A stretch of DNA of 64,000 nucleotides, from assembly GCA_034231615.1 (NCBI GenBank), contig CM067316.1, forward strand, positions 26,340,093 through 26,404,092. Reading direction: 5' to 3'. The DNA is from Meghimatium bilineatum (lineage: Eukaryota; Mollusca; Gastropoda; Stylommatophora; Philomycidae). The translations under genes and the position numbers were made by a program. Numbering within the stretch: the stretch's first letter is position 1; each line of letters starts with the position of its first letter. Positions 45,790-57,318 of this stretch are shown in pieces. Under the pieces are notes generated by a model, which was not told the DNA's origin, ran no database searches, and saw only the letters and a list, made by a program, of their open reading frames with translations.

Positions 45790-46190
45790 ACAATCATCCT
45801 CAGGTAAAATATCCTGAAAAGAAAGTAGCAGTCATCATAGCCTTTCGAAACTCCTGTTGGTTTTGAACCAGTCTTTCTGCATTTGTTACTGCCATGTTCA
45901 GGTGTTCTTTGATGTCTTGCGTCCATCTTTGTCTTGGTCTGTCTCTTGTTCGTCACCCTGGTTTCATCCCCTCTATTATGGTCTTCTCTAAGCTGCTATG
46001 ATATTTGATATGGTCAAAATATTGTCGTTTTTTGGAAAGAACCATGCTGTTTAGCCAGTTTTCTTCTACATTAATTTCTCTCAGGATGGCTATATTGGTG
46101 ATCTTTTTAGTCCATGGTATTCTGAAGATTTTTCTGTAACATTTTGTTTCAAATGCTGCTATTTTATTTTGGTCAACATTAATACCACTA
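45790..46190 (-). mobile_element. LINE 3' part, decayed
   Basis: On the - strand: FETKCYRKIFRIPWTKKITN, NIAILREINVEENWLNSM, then after a stop RDRPRQRWTQDIKEHLNMAV and NAERLVQNQQEFRKAM. RT thumb to C-terminus. Confidence 0.82.
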
Positions 46191-46199
46191 AATGGCTGT

Positions 46200-47175
46200 A
46201 GACTTTCATGTGATTGGATACCTTCTTACAAAATGGCGGAGCATGCCTTCTACATACACATATAAAAGCCCCTCTGAGTAGGATACTCGTGAAAGCTATC
46301 CAGACTTCTGAAAATTGGAGTCTTCGAAGTTTAAAATAAATCACTGGAGAAACACCTCCATTGTACATTGGAAACAATACTTCATCACTAGGGATTACAC
46401 AAATATACATACAAACAAACAAATCTTGAGGAGTGAGTAATTACAAGAACCAATTCAAATGACCAGTTCCAGTCGCATCTGTCGATTTCTAATTTTTATG
46501 CTTGTCTTTAAATAGAGTAGAAACCAGCTCTGACGTTCATTCTATGGCTCAACTTTTAAGTTACAAAACGTAAAAGTACAACAATAAAACAAAAACACCC
46601 GAAAACACAAGATAGAATCGTTTGTTCAAGGTTCACCCAGGTGTTGAATTAATCATCGACTAATAATATACGGATAAAAAGGTTAAAGTTATACATCGTA
46701 ATACACAACCGATGTATAACGTGTTGCTCACACGTTAGCTGATGTTAACAGAACATTTTAGTTATAGGTATGTGTCTCATTAAAGCCACGTGTGACATAA
46801 ATCGCATCAGTAAATGCAACAATAACCTGTGTTTAATACAAACGAATATATGTAAGTATTTTACCAAAGGCAAAGAAATGTTACATTGTTCATGTCATGT
46901 CAAACAATGTTGTCAAACATTTGGTGTGTTCACAAAAAGACGTACCATTTGTTGCCTACTGATTTTAGCAACGTCTATTGACCTCTCAACTTTCTATGTA
47001 ACACAAGTTTTCAAAAAAACTACTTCTAACATTTTTCACGTTATTAGATATTTCTTTAATTTCTTTCCACATTTTTTTTTTTACTATACCTCTTGAAGAA
47101 GTCATGCACCTCTACAGCCTGGTACAGGGAAGAAGGATCGAAAGTTTGCAACCCCGGGATCGGGTATGTAAGTAA
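46200..47175. other. Intergenic, nothing recognised
   Basis: AT-rich. Short open frames exist but show no recognisable domain. Confidence 0.4.
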
Positions 47176-47179
47176 GCAC

Positions 47180-47720
47180 TATATCCCATTAAATTCAAGT
47201 AGGAAGCACGAGGATAAATGAAAATAATTCTTACAAAAAAATGACGGAATTGAACCAGGTCTCTTCTAGCAGCACCGAATCGCTTTGCAACACTTGACCA
47301 ACCATATTCCCTCCCCCCCCCCCCCCCCAAATGGAATTATTTTCATTTATCCTCATGCTTCCTACTTGAATTTACTTGTATAAGATATTATTTGAAGCAA
47401 CATTGTTCTGTCTCTATGTTATTTATGTTTACAAGAAGACCTATTGGCCCTTGTGTACGAATATACATGTTCTGCGTTTGTGTTCCTGAGGATACTTTAA
47501 TACTTGTACGGGATGTTCGTTGATGTAGTAGTCCTTGTCTCGATTGGTCTGTTCTCAGTGACTTGAGTACATAGGCTGAAAGTCTTGACCGCGCCACATC
47601 TTTTTTTGGGGATGTTGTTGGTCAAGTACGGAAAACCTGTTTACTTGTGTTGCAAAGCGATTCGGTGCTACTAGAACAGACCTGGTTTAATTCCCGTCAG
47701 CTGTAAGAACTATATCCCAT
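47180..47720. repeat. Nested inverted repeats around a C-run
   Basis: taaattcaagtaggaagcac and following (47193-47232) are inverted at 47332-47373. A second pair, aatcgctttgcaacact (47278-47294) and gtgttgcaaagcgatt (47648-47663), is also inverted. The pair continues outward: ttgaaccaggtct against agacctggtttaa. The second block looks tRNA-like (gcaaagcgattcgg, then ctggtttaattccc), so two SINE-like copies in opposite orientation are likely. A run of Cs sits at 47309-47327. Confidence 0.7.
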
Positions 47721-50151
47721 TACATTCGTTCCTTTTATTATTTGTTTCATTTTGTTTTCTTCCAGTTAATTATTTTGTTGTTTTTGTTTTTGGTTGCACT
47801 TCTATGGATTTATATCTAGATATATGTGTATATGGGAGATCGCAATGATAAAGTACATGAACACACTGGGTTTAACAATCTCAAACTTCAGACAAGAAGT
47901 CACTATTCAATCACGCATCTCGAGATGCAATCATGTACTACAAGATTTACCACTCGACAAGATAACGATTGCAAACAAACATTGCCGGAAAGTTCTTTTA
48001 CACTACTATACTGTAAGTTTGCTATTGTTATCGTCTCCTTCCCGTTTCTGTATGGTTTTGTGGAGGGCCACCACTCACCCCTCCAAAGTGAATGATGGTT
48101 GGTATAGCATCTCCATTTGCTGAAAAGTGTAGAGATAGAAGCCTCAATTGTCGTTCCAAGACCAGATATGTCACATTGGTTGCGTGGAGTCCATGTTTGT
48201 TTAAGGTTATCTGGATGTCTTCTTTCCACCGATTTCTTGGTTTAGCTTTGGTTCTATATCCGGATATTCTTTTGTTATATGCTCTTATTGGTATTTGGTT
48301 TGGGATCATTCTCATAAGGTGACTGAGCCATTTTACTTTCTGTCTTTCGATATGTTCAATACATGATATTATACCTACTCTTTTCCTAATTTCTTCATTC
48401 TTATTTTATCTAGTTTAGTAACCATTGCAGCTTTTCTAAGACACCTCATTTCACATGTAACGATTTTAATTTTGCTGTAAGACTGTTGAAGTCCATGTTT
48501 GATATTGGTAGCAGAGTGTTGGTATAAAAATTTTAGATATTATGTCTTTTGAGTTTCATCTTGATATTCAGCTGAACAATTAATGGTGAAAGTTGGTAAG
48601 CTACTATGTTTGCTTTCTAACACCGTTTCTAATCATTTCTGTATAGTTTTCTATTTTCAGAAGAAGAAATATCCTGCCTAGATATTTAAATCCTTTTGTT
48701 GGTTTCACTTTGATGTTAACTATTTGTTATATCCATTGGTGCTGCAGACTTCCTAATTTTCATAACTTCTGTGTTTTGTACATTAATTTTCATGTTGTAC
48801 TTCTTTCATGTCAACAGCAGTGTATTAATGTGGTTTCGCAAGTTTTCCTCATTTTCGTATATTAGACTGACTTTTGGCGAATAAAAGTTCATTGATTTCA
48901 TTATTTGATTCCTCGGAAAGTATATTTGCAATGTTTTTCTCTTTGGTAATGTGAGCTTCTTTTATTATTATGCCCATGCAAAGTTGAAAAGTAGTGGTGA
49001 GAGCACGTATTCTTGTCGTCAGTGGCGTAGCGTGAATTTGTAAAGTGGGAACGTATGACCTTTTTTTAGTAAGTAGGTAGGTCCTCCTCCCCCCCCCCCT
49101 TTTTTTATAACCCACTAGAAACACGTATTTGCCACCCTATATAAAATATTTATTAATTTAAAAAAATATACATTATATAATCGTGTAATGTGGCTCAATG
49201 CGTATGTTTTATTTCTCTCCGAAAATGTTCAATAAATGTTGATTCTGATGAAAGGGCACCTAAATAGTTTCTTCTCACTCGCCAAGGAATTCAAACATGA
49301 CAGAAGAGTGTTGTTCATGGAATTTCTGAGATACGCTTTTATTTTCTTCACGGTGTTTGTACTACTGTCGCTGCTGGCTATAGTGGTAGGTATAGTCAAC
49401 ACTAAACGGAGAAGTTTTGTTACTGATAGATTTAATCTATGCCATGTACATCAAAATATGTCAGGATTTCTTTAAGAGGTAAATGCAATGTCCTATCTGC
49501 ATATGCGTTATCAAAGAATGGGTACTGTTTTATTAAATTATTCAATATATTCTGGGGAGCTCTGTGCTGTAATTTGTAATATACTCTCATGCACTATGTA
49601 CACAAAAATAGCTTATGGTTTACGTAGACTTATAGATAAAATATTAAAACAGAAAGGGGAATCCCATTCTGTGAATTAAGTCATCATACATTATTTCTAA
49701 GCGTATGATCGGTCTGAAGCCAGCGTCTAACAAAACCATAATCGCTATTAATAGATCAAAGGTCAGGTCTTCTGCAGCTAATGAAAGCTGCAGGTCTTAT
49801 TTGAAACACTGTACAGTACAGACGGACATGCATACGCGATAATTTGTGGGCGTCATGGACAGATAACTTTCAAAAAAAGAATAAATATGCGATTATCTTT
49901 CTGTAATGATTTATAGTCTTTCTCTCTTCGTTATTTTCGCTTTATACCCGTGTATGCCTTACCGCATCATTTCTTATTCTTTTTTGTTTTAATCAGAGAA
50001 ATGTTTTTTATTTACATATTTACTAATGATTATAGTAAAAAAAAAAAAATCTGTCAAATATTGCATTCTTCCCGTTAAGGAGTTGCAGGGAGGGGTTTTG
50101 TAGCTGTGTGATAAAGTCCGCATAAATTTATATTCGCTATTTAAGTTGTTT

Positions 50152-51487
50152 TTTTTTCTTTCGTTCGCTCCATTGTAACAAGCACTGATATCCGTGTAAT
50201 TTCCGCCGGGAGCGTGATTACGTTGTGCCACCGTTATGCGCCTTGTAGGCCTAGCACATCCGATTTCGGCATGCCTTGACAATTCGGGTGGGCTACCCTA
50301 GTCTGTGACAGCCTCCCTATCTGTCGCCAGGCACGCGTGTGTGTGGTGACTCTTCGCCCAGACGATTTTTGCTCATGTCTGTCTCGCACGAGGTGTTCCA
50401 CTGTCTATGAACTTGCCTCGTGTAATTGGACGTATTGTGCCTGTGCCCATGTGGTACTGAACCGTTTCTCATATGTAAGCCTGGTTCCTTAAGAGGAAGA
50501 ACTCAACAGAAGAGTTGGACCCTGGCTCTTTCGCCCTCTTAGCCGAGGTGTCATTCACCGACATCGTGAACCCCTTGCCCAAGTTCGAGTCTCACACCAC
50601 GCGTTTGAGAGCAAGGAGTTCTTGAGCTGAGCGACCTTGTCCCAATAGCGCCTGAGCTCATCAGGTACTGAACCCTTTCTCTCTGCAAGTGTATTTCAGG
50701 TATAGGAAAATCTGACAGTAGAGTTGGGCCAGGGCTAAACTCGTCGTCTCTTTTGTGCCTGAGCCCATCGGGTACTGAACCCATTCTCTCTGCAAGTGTA
50801 TTTCCGGTATAGGAAAGCTTGACAGTAGAGTTGGGCCAGGACTGCCATCTTTGTCCCTTTCTTGCCTGAGCCTATCTGTTACGGCACCCTTTCTCTTTGC
50901 GAGCATGTTTCCGGTATAGGAAGACTCGACATTAGAGTTAGGCCAGGTCTTTTTGCTTTGCTAGACGCCCATTATTGGGTATTAGTCTCTGCCTATAAGG
51001 AAATCAAGTAACTAGAAGCTCGTCACGAGCTAACAGAGCTTGTAGTTCCCATTTCCGTAATCGTTTCCACTATCTATTTGCAGTTTGCGCTGCCCTCTAG
51101 CGCTGTTCTGCCATTTCATTGTTTTTTTTCCATTGTACTCAGTATGAAATCTATCTGTCTTTCGCCGTGCATCCACCTTTTCATGCTTTTTTCATTGCTC
51201 CAATGTTTGGACTGGACTAACCTAACTAGCTTCACTGTATGTCGACAGTGTCGCTGTATGTGGTGTTGCTGGTGGTGTCGGAGATATTGTCTGCCTTTTA
51301 TGCATTCAAATCTCTTTCCATCTGCTTCCTCCACATTCTTCGGACACGATCCCCAAATGATTTGGCCAGAATCAGCTCGATCTGCTGTATTTCTGTTTCC
51401 AGGGTGCACCGCGAGGAGGTACATTTGGGATCTTGGTTATCTGCTAACCCTGGGTCCGCCGAGAACAATGCGTTCCCTTTGCACCCC
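50152..51487 (-). mobile_element. 1.3-kb non-autonomous retroposon (family R), copy 1
   Basis: Flanked by a 13-bp duplication, atttaagttgttt, at 50139-50151 and 51488-51500. On the - strand it ends in an A-rich tail (T run at 50152-50157 on this strand). It contains four diverged subunits of about 108 bp (50438, 50647, 50756, 50864; each with gtactgaaccctttctctct-like and gtagagttgggccaggact-like blocks). The shared core lies near its 3' end at 50225-50277. No conserved ORF was found: the only open frame is broken in copy 2. Same orientation as copy 2 at 58111-59331. Confidence 0.88.
50438..50968. repeat. About 108-bp subrepeats within retroposon R
   Basis: Four units, the last three adjacent. 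Common blocks are tgcctgagcccatc, tactgaaccc, tctctctgcaagtgtatttc, cggtataggaaa and agagttgggcca. The copy at 58111 has three units. Confidence 0.85.
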
Positions 51488-52074
51488 ATTTAAGTTGTTT
51501 AATAATGGGATAGGACATCAAGCATTTTGGCATATATTGACGCTACGCCACTGCTTTTCTTATTCCACATCTTTTTTTTTTTCAAAATGTTCAGTCATTC
51601 CATCTGTTGTTCTTACTGAACTTTGATATTTTTTGGAATAAAGCTTTTACATTGTCTAACAGCTGGCATCTGATATTATAGTTTTCTAAGTTTTTCCAGA
51701 GAATGGCTGTATCTACTCTGTCGAATGCCATTTCCTGGTCCACAAATACTGTGTTTAGATCTGTATTGTATTCTATTGCGTTTTAGCTTAGTTGTATCAG
51801 TGTCCATAATGTGTCTATTTAGCTTGTCTCTCTTCCCAAGCCAAACTGAGTGGGGTTTGCATGTTCTTCTGCAATGTATAATATTCTATATTTTATTATG
51901 TTTGTGTAGATTTTACTTGTATGACTTAATAGGAGGATACCTCTATACGATTCGCATTATTTCTTACTGCCTTTGTGTTTCCATGACGGTAAAAATTACT
52001 GACTCATGTCAGTCGTCTGGCACCTTTCTTTCTTTCTGTCCAGACTATTTTCAATAATCTTGCTAGCCAACGAA

Positions 52075-52805
52075 CCCCTGTGTATCTACATGTTTTTATT
52101 GCTTCGATATGTATATCATTCCTCTACTTGTGACTTATAACTTTGATTATCTTTTAAGTCTCCTTCTATTTCTTGATTTACTATCTGGCTCGGCGGTTTC
52201 TGTTTTTAGATGGTTGGTGGGTCTATATTCTGTTTGTGTATTTCTATTTTTATTTCCTCGTGGAAATATGTCAAACTGGTAGCTATAACGTCACGCATGA
52301 ACGTAATTATAACATCATAAAATGGTTCATCTCTCTACAGCTATAGTGTGTTGATCAATAGTTGATCACCGATATCGTCTATTATCGTCGTACTTACTGA
52401 GCGTACGGGTTTCATATTTTGCATGAGTGTATTATTTCATAACCACGTTAAATATTTATGATTAACTATTATCTAGAGTGGGCGGTTTTATAGCAGCAGT
52501 CAATACGAATGTCGTTTTAAAGGTAGAATTACTTGTTTGTTGATAGCCATAAAAGTATACGAGTTTACCGTACAAATTTCCATAAACTGCTAAATTTTGG
52601 AATGGAAATTAATTTTTTCATGAATGCGACATTTTGTAAGCGTTTTTTTTTTAGAGATTTCATAATTATTTTTAAAAATAATTAAATTGCAGTTTCCTCC
52701 AAGGTGTGTCTCATATTCGACGTGTTTTTATTGTGATGTCTTCAACATAGCAAGTTTTTGCAGTTATTTACAGCTTATCATAAAGCAGCACTTGCGACTA
52801 TATTT
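52075..52805. other. Intergenic, nothing recognised
   Basis: AT-rich upstream flank of the transposase remnant. Terminal inverted repeats of that element were not found. Confidence 0.4.
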
Positions 52806-52810
52806 TAACC

Positions 52811-54000
52811 ATGTCTTTAAAAGTAAAATTCGTTACACTGAAAAGTATAGCTATTAGATTGTACAAATATTTTTCACAAGTGGCGCGACGCAGTACTCCA
52901 TTTCATAGTATTTCTAAGCCATCAAAAAGAATACAACATGAGATGGGTATAAACTGCATAACACTATCAAGGTGGTTACGAGAAGATAACCATAATTTTA
53001 CAAAACCAAAAGACACGAGGGGAAGAAAAAATGTTGTAGATAACTTCGATGAAGAAATAATTAAACGAGATATTCATAGACTTTTGGAGTGCAAAGAAGC
53101 ATTGACACTAAAAAAATTGAAAACGTATCTAGAAAAAGCAACAACTACATCCACATTTCTAAAACTAAATTATGGAAGTCTGCAAGGGGTGCTGGATTTA
53201 CATTTCGCAAATATACATGTGGCAGAAGCGTAATTTGTGAGAAACCTCATTTAGTAACTATCAGAAGTAAGTATTTCAGACAAATTAGAGAGATACGTAA
53301 AGAAAATGTTGATATTGTATATATAGATGAAATATGGATAAACGCTCACTACACTAATGAAAAGAAATAGCAATCTGTACATGGGATTATTAAGATATAT
53401 GTGCCGCGAAGCAAGGTTAAAGGATTAATAATAGCACATGCAGGTTGCAGACAAAATGGTCTTTTAAAGAAAGGTGAAGTCATGTTCTTTTTCTTCTTCT
53501 TCAGCGTTCATTCTCAAACTCCCGCTGGATCTCTCTTATAGTAGGACCATGGTCTTACTAGATTTCCAGCGTGGCAGGATGTCGTCCAGAGAATGGTAAT
53601 GCGTTGTGTGGCCGTTTTATTTGAGCCAATGGCTCGACACTTCCGTCTTCGGTGGTAACTCGTGTTAATTTCAAAATCTACCGATAATCGAGAATACAAC
53701 GCTAAAATGAATTGTCATATACAGTATTTAGAGAGTGGATAGAGACTGTACTTCCCTCATTAGATAGATCCTCCTGTCTGGTTATGAACAACGATCCCTA
53801 CCATAATATTATTGCATCTGAAGATACGAACACTACATCCTCATCTACTAAGGAAGAGATAAAAATATGGCTTTAAAAAGAACATATTCCATTTACTGAA
53901 ATGCACTTGAAATAGAAGTTACTGTTGCTGGTAAAGAATGCACACAGAGCGAGAACTATCCACATCGATAAAATTATAGAGGAGCATGGACATAGATGTT
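52811..54000 (+). pseudogene. DDE transposase remnant, split by a SINE
   Basis: The N-terminal frame (52811-53233) has a helix-turn-helix-like part (MGINCITLSRWLRE). A frameshift near 53150 leads to FRQIREIRKENVDIVYIDEI and WINAHYT (first catalytic D), then GLIIAHAGCRQNGLLKKGEV. At 53487 a SINE-like repeat interrupts. Coding resumes at about 53726: REWIETVLPSLDRSSCLVMN, NDPYHN, then IPFTEMHLK and IDKIIEEHGH. The block with the second catalytic residue reads MNND where family members usually have MDN. Two further stops follow. The IDE.W.NAHYT motif is that of an IS630/Tc1-mariner-related DDE family widespread in invertebrates. I cannot name the subfamily. Confidence 0.78.
53487..53700 (-). mobile_element. 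GAA-tailed SINE-like repeat (family C) inside the transposase
   Basis: On this strand it begins ttcttcttcttcagcgttca (tail), then ctcaaactcccgctgg, ataggaccatggtct-like palindromic block, aatgcgttgtgtggccgttt and the core gacacttccgtcttcgg. The order is that of the other family C copies. The target duplication is unclear. Confidence 0.78.
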
Positions 54001-54079
54001 TTTAATATCTATGTCCAGAGGAGCATGGACATAGAACTATTTTATTTTTAATTTTATGCACCACTTATTCAACAAATGT

Positions 54080-54172
54080 GTATAATGTGCACTGCCGGCT
54101 TTCCACTCACGCTCAAGTTCGACCGGTTTGTGTTGTGTACTAACCACTCTACCACCGAACCGACAAGCATTA
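54080..54172 (-). repeat. Possible tRNA-derived SINE head
   Basis: On the - strand: ggttcggtggtagagtggtt then agtacacaac, a strong A-box-like run, followed after about 30 bases by ggtcgaacttgagc, a weak B box. Single copy in the window. Confidence 0.45.
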
Positions 54173-54199
54173 TATGCGTATGATGGTGGTGTTTCTCCT

Positions 54200-55020
54200 T
54201 CGCAGATAAAGATAAGCAGGAAATAGAATAAGTCAATTAGGTTAGGATGTTTTTGGTTGGTCTGCAGATGAAGTAATCATGTCCATCTGGGCTTCGAAAT
54301 GTATGTTACCGTGTGAACAGAAATGGAAAAGGTCTTGCGATGAGAGAAAGTTGTATGGTTTCTCATTTCATTTGTGTCTCTTTCGAATTGTCTGCATTGT
54401 TCTAATATTTTCACTGACCTGGCCATGCGAGGCTGGGCAGTCGAAAGCTATGGATTCTCGAGAAAAATTATATATATATACACACATATACACACGCACA
54501 CGAAGCAATGCCCGGCGTTGCTCGGTTGAGAATTTTAAAAGAGTGTACTAAAGTACTATAACAAACATTTTTCCAAAATTCAGCAGATTAATAGACCCAA
54601 CAAAACACATATCCCGTTCCTGAAGAGCGCCAAGATATAACATGTGTAGAATTTAATTTGTTCATAATTCGGTAATTCAACCTTTTAAAAGTGGCCTAGG
54701 TCTAAAAAAAAATCTGTTATGTTCCTAACAAAAGTGAAAATATGTACATATACAGGCATATGTATGTCTATGTGATTTTATGTGATTTATTTTTTTCTAC
54801 ATTAATTTTTTTTTAAACCAACAGACAGGAATATTTAAACTTATAATGTAGCGACGACTGTGTTATATTTTATACATGTCGGCAAAAAAAACCCCCACTG
54901 TCTCTGGTATGGAACACCGAACACAACAGTGAGTCATATCACAACAAAGTTTTTTTTTGCTTTTTTTATCACTACGCCACCACGACGGTATATTTGAGTA
55001 CGTAAAATCGTATTTATATA
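54200..55020. other. Intergenic, low-complexity runs only
   Basis: Includes a TA/CA microsatellite at 54465-54500 followed by gaagcaatgcccggcgttgc. No gene was recognised. Confidence 0.45.
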
Positions 55021-55024
55021 CAAA

Positions 55025-55185
55025 TTCACGCCGAAGACGGATGTGTAGGGCCATTTGCGCAAAAACGGCAACACAACGCATTTCCACTCTCTAGACTACA
55101 TCCTAGTTTATATCTAGTAGGACCATGGTCCTGCTACAAGAGATAGGCCTATCCAGCGAGAATTTGAGAATGAACACCTAAGGAG
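55025..55185 (+). mobile_element. GAA-tailed SINE-like repeat (family C), + strand copy
   Basis: Reads gccgaagacggatgtgtagg, gccatttgcgc, acacaacgcatttccactct, a palindromic block aggaccatggtcct, then gagaatttgagaatgaac and a short aaggagaaga end. It is the only family C copy on the + strand. Confidence 0.8.
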
Positions 55186-55189
55186 AAGA

Positions 55190-55488
55190 TATACATATCT
55201 TGTAATGTAGCAAAGAATGTCAAGGTCAGTTAGCAACGTATGCAGGTTAAGGTCAAGATAGTATACTGTCACTGGGAGATTATTGCAAGATACTCGATCC
55301 GTATGGATATTTTAAACAGTACTTATCAAATTTTAAGATTTCTCATAGCGACCACGAGTAATAAAATTTGGCAAGTTGACCCAAATGAATCAACGGGCCA
55401 AACTTCATTGAAATATATCAAATCGTTGAACAAGCCGTTATCCATTGAACAAGAGCTTTCCTCACTCATCCGCATCGTTGAAGATATC
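55190..55488. other. Intergenic, nothing recognised
   Basis: No recognisable coding or repeat structure. Confidence 0.4.
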
Positions 55489-55489
55489 A

Positions 55490-55630
55490 TAAACCCGTAA
55501 CCCTTCAGGGTCATAGGAGTACCACATTTTATGCTTCAGCACACAGAGTCATCCAGCAATTTCTATCCTCAGCGATGCGGATGAGTGAGGAAAAATATTG
55601 TTCTTTCCATTCCTTGATGTTGTCTGTTCA
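55490..55630 (-). mobile_element. LINE 3' end repeat (family G), copy 2
   Basis: Aligns with 45003-45155: aaacccgtaacccttcaggg, tgcttcagcacacagagtca, tccagcaatttctatcctca, gcgatgcggatgagtg. Confidence 0.8.
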
Positions 55631-55684
55631 TTCCTTTATTTGTCATCCTCTGATTCTTCGCCTGCTTCAGTTCCTTGCAGTATT

Positions 55685-55790
55685 ATCGTTGAAGATAAAA
55701 ATCGCTGGAGGACTCTGTGTACTGAAGCATCCAATGTGGTGCCCCTACGACCCTGGCGGATTTCGGGTTTATAGATATATATATAAATAT
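55685..55790 (+). mobile_element. LINE 3' end repeat (family G), inverted copy
   Basis: Reverse complement of the family G end: aatcgctggaggactctgtg, tactgaagcatcc, acgaccctggcgg, gtttatagatatat. It forms an inverted pair with 55490-55630. Confidence 0.78.
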
Positions 55791-55799
55791 ATAGATGAA

Positions 55800-56505
55800 C
55801 GCTCGAAATATAAAATGTAATGTATACAATTTATTTATTTTTTAAAACAGTTGGTATACCTCGACAATACACCAGATGTACTGTACATTTTATGAAGTGC
55901 ATTATTTCTTCAGATGTAACAAGACATAGGCCTATATAATATACGTACCGTGAGAAAATAGATTGTGCCTGTGTTGTGCAATTACACATGAGTTTCACAC
56001 TCAGTCTTCAGTTACTGGCCTACTCAACCAAACACAATTCAAGTTTGTTATATTAGTCGGTGCTCACAAAAACGCTGGCAAACAGCACGTCACACACGTG
56101 GGTTTATATATTGCCATATTTACTGCACAATTAAACGTTTTCAATTAATGTTTATTATAGTATGTTAAATATTTATCAGACAGACATATCTCCATTGTGG
56201 GCGACATCACGGATATCTAAATACGGCGATATGCTACGGGATTTGCAATGTCATGATAGGAGTTGATTGTTTATAGGTGGTCACTATGATTATATTTTGT
56301 GTAGCAGCCAATGAAAATCAAGATAATAATCAATTGAGTCATTTTAAAAGTCCAAAAATGGGCCTTATGAATCTGAGTGTCACGGGTACAAATACTGAGA
56401 AATAATTATAAAGAAGATAAGATTAACCTTTGAGCTACAGAGACGACTGAGCCTGACATAAAGAACAATATAAATTCACTACTAATAGAAGATCATAGCA
56501 TCATT
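55800..56505. other. Intergenic, nothing recognised
   Basis: AT-rich spacer. Confidence 0.4.
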
Positions 56506-56507
56506 TT

Positions 56508-56660
56508 CTAGTTCTTCCTCTTCAGTTATAACACTCATACTGTATCTCTCTTGTAGCAGGACAATGGTTCTAGTAGATTCCCAGCAGGGTACAGTTTAGA
56601 GAATAAAAATGCATTTTTGCCGTTTTATTTGCTCCTGGTCCCACACATCTGTCTTTGATG
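56508..56660 (-). mobile_element. GAA-tailed SINE-like repeat (family C), 3' part
   Basis: Blocks ttcttcctcttcag, tctctcttgtagcaggacaa, tagattcccagcagggta and the degraded core ccacacatctgtctttgatg match the 53487 copy. Confidence 0.7.
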
Positions 56661-56708
56661 GGGTTTTCCAGTTCATACTATGGTATATAGATTGTAATTA
56701 CCATCTGA

Positions 56709-56812
56709 ACAGAATAATCCCAACTAACTGTAGAAATAGCAAACAGAATATTTCCAACTAACTGTAGAAATAGCAAACAGAATATTTCCAACTAACTGTA
56801 GTAATAGCAATC
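56709..56812. repeat. 34-bp tandem repeat, 3 copies
   Basis: Unit cagaatatttccaactaact plus gtagaaatagcaaa. Confidence 0.94.
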
Positions 56813-56866
56813 ACCCATATGTAACAGTACAACATGTCATAATTTAGTGTATAGGACTGTTAATGT

Positions 56867-57067
56867 TGTTCGTCCATCACAAGTGATGATGACCATTTGT
56901 TACATCCACTTTTGAAAATTCAATTTTAGTTATGTCCTTGATTATGAGTTCGTAGATGGCTAATGAGCCCTATTCGAGCTGTAAATGTCCTTGGACAGTT
57001 TGGACATGGAATAACGACTGTAGACGATCTTGGTCTATCCGTGACTTTCTAGCTGCTCTCCACTGTT
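56867..57067 (-). mobile_element. LINE 3' end matching 39222-39425
   Basis: Nearly identical over 200 bp: catcacaagtgatgatgacc, ttatgtccttgattatgagt, ctaatgagccctattcg, ttggtctatccgtgactttc. It encodes the zinc-finger-like C-terminus on the - strand. Confidence 0.92.
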
Positions 57068-57318
57068 AGGACTACATCATGATAGACAACTTCTTCCACT
57101 ATGTCCATGTATACAAAATACGTTCTCTAGAAATATATCCGAATTACAGGAAACGTTTCACAGACTGGTATGTTCTGCCTAAGCGTGAAAATTAGCAACA
57201 CTGAATAGAAGAAAAAAGAAGAAGGTAAACATATATAAATATATACTTGCGAACCAGCGTGTCACAATCGTTTGAATTTGAGCACTATCTACAATGTACA
57301 GTTCAATTATAATTATAT

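Larger units (their letters stand above)
49020..51553. mobile_element. hAT-like non-autonomous DNA element inside the LINE
   Basis: Ends cagtggcgtagcgtgaat (49020-49037) and, inverted, cagtggcgtagcgtcaat (51536-51553). Flanking 8-mers are cttgtcgt (49012-49019) and cttttctt (51554-51561), each one base away from a single ancestral 8-bp site. The site also restores the LINE reading frame. An 8-bp duplication and CAGTG ends point to the hAT superfamily. No transposase is seen in the 1.2 kb that belongs to it. It hosts a retroposon at 50152-51487. Confidence 0.82.
48080..52070 (-). mobile_element. LINE family B copy split by a nested insertion
   Basis: The coding order on the - strand starts right of the insert (51600-52070: EEHANPTQFGLGRET, NTVFVDQEMAFDRVD, VKALFQKISKFSKNN) and continues left of it (49019 downward: EYVLSPLLFNF, then thumb, MRMIPNQIPIRAYNKRISGY, WKEDIQITLNKHGLHATN). 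The RT motif B (GIRQ.YVLSPLLF) is rebuilt exactly across the junction. Many stops and frameshifts are present. Confidence 0.88.

Noticed and set aside
46159..46422. 87-codon - strand ORF as a gene
   Set aside because: It overlaps the LINE edge at 46190, has no domain and no splice context.
49236..49475. Short ORF with a hydrophobic segment inside the hAT-like element
   Set aside because: No recognisable domain and AT-rich low-complexity context. I did not call it a gene.
51078..51626. 182-codon ORF as a gene
   Set aside because: It runs mostly within retroposon R, antisense to it, and is broken in the second copy at 58111-59331.
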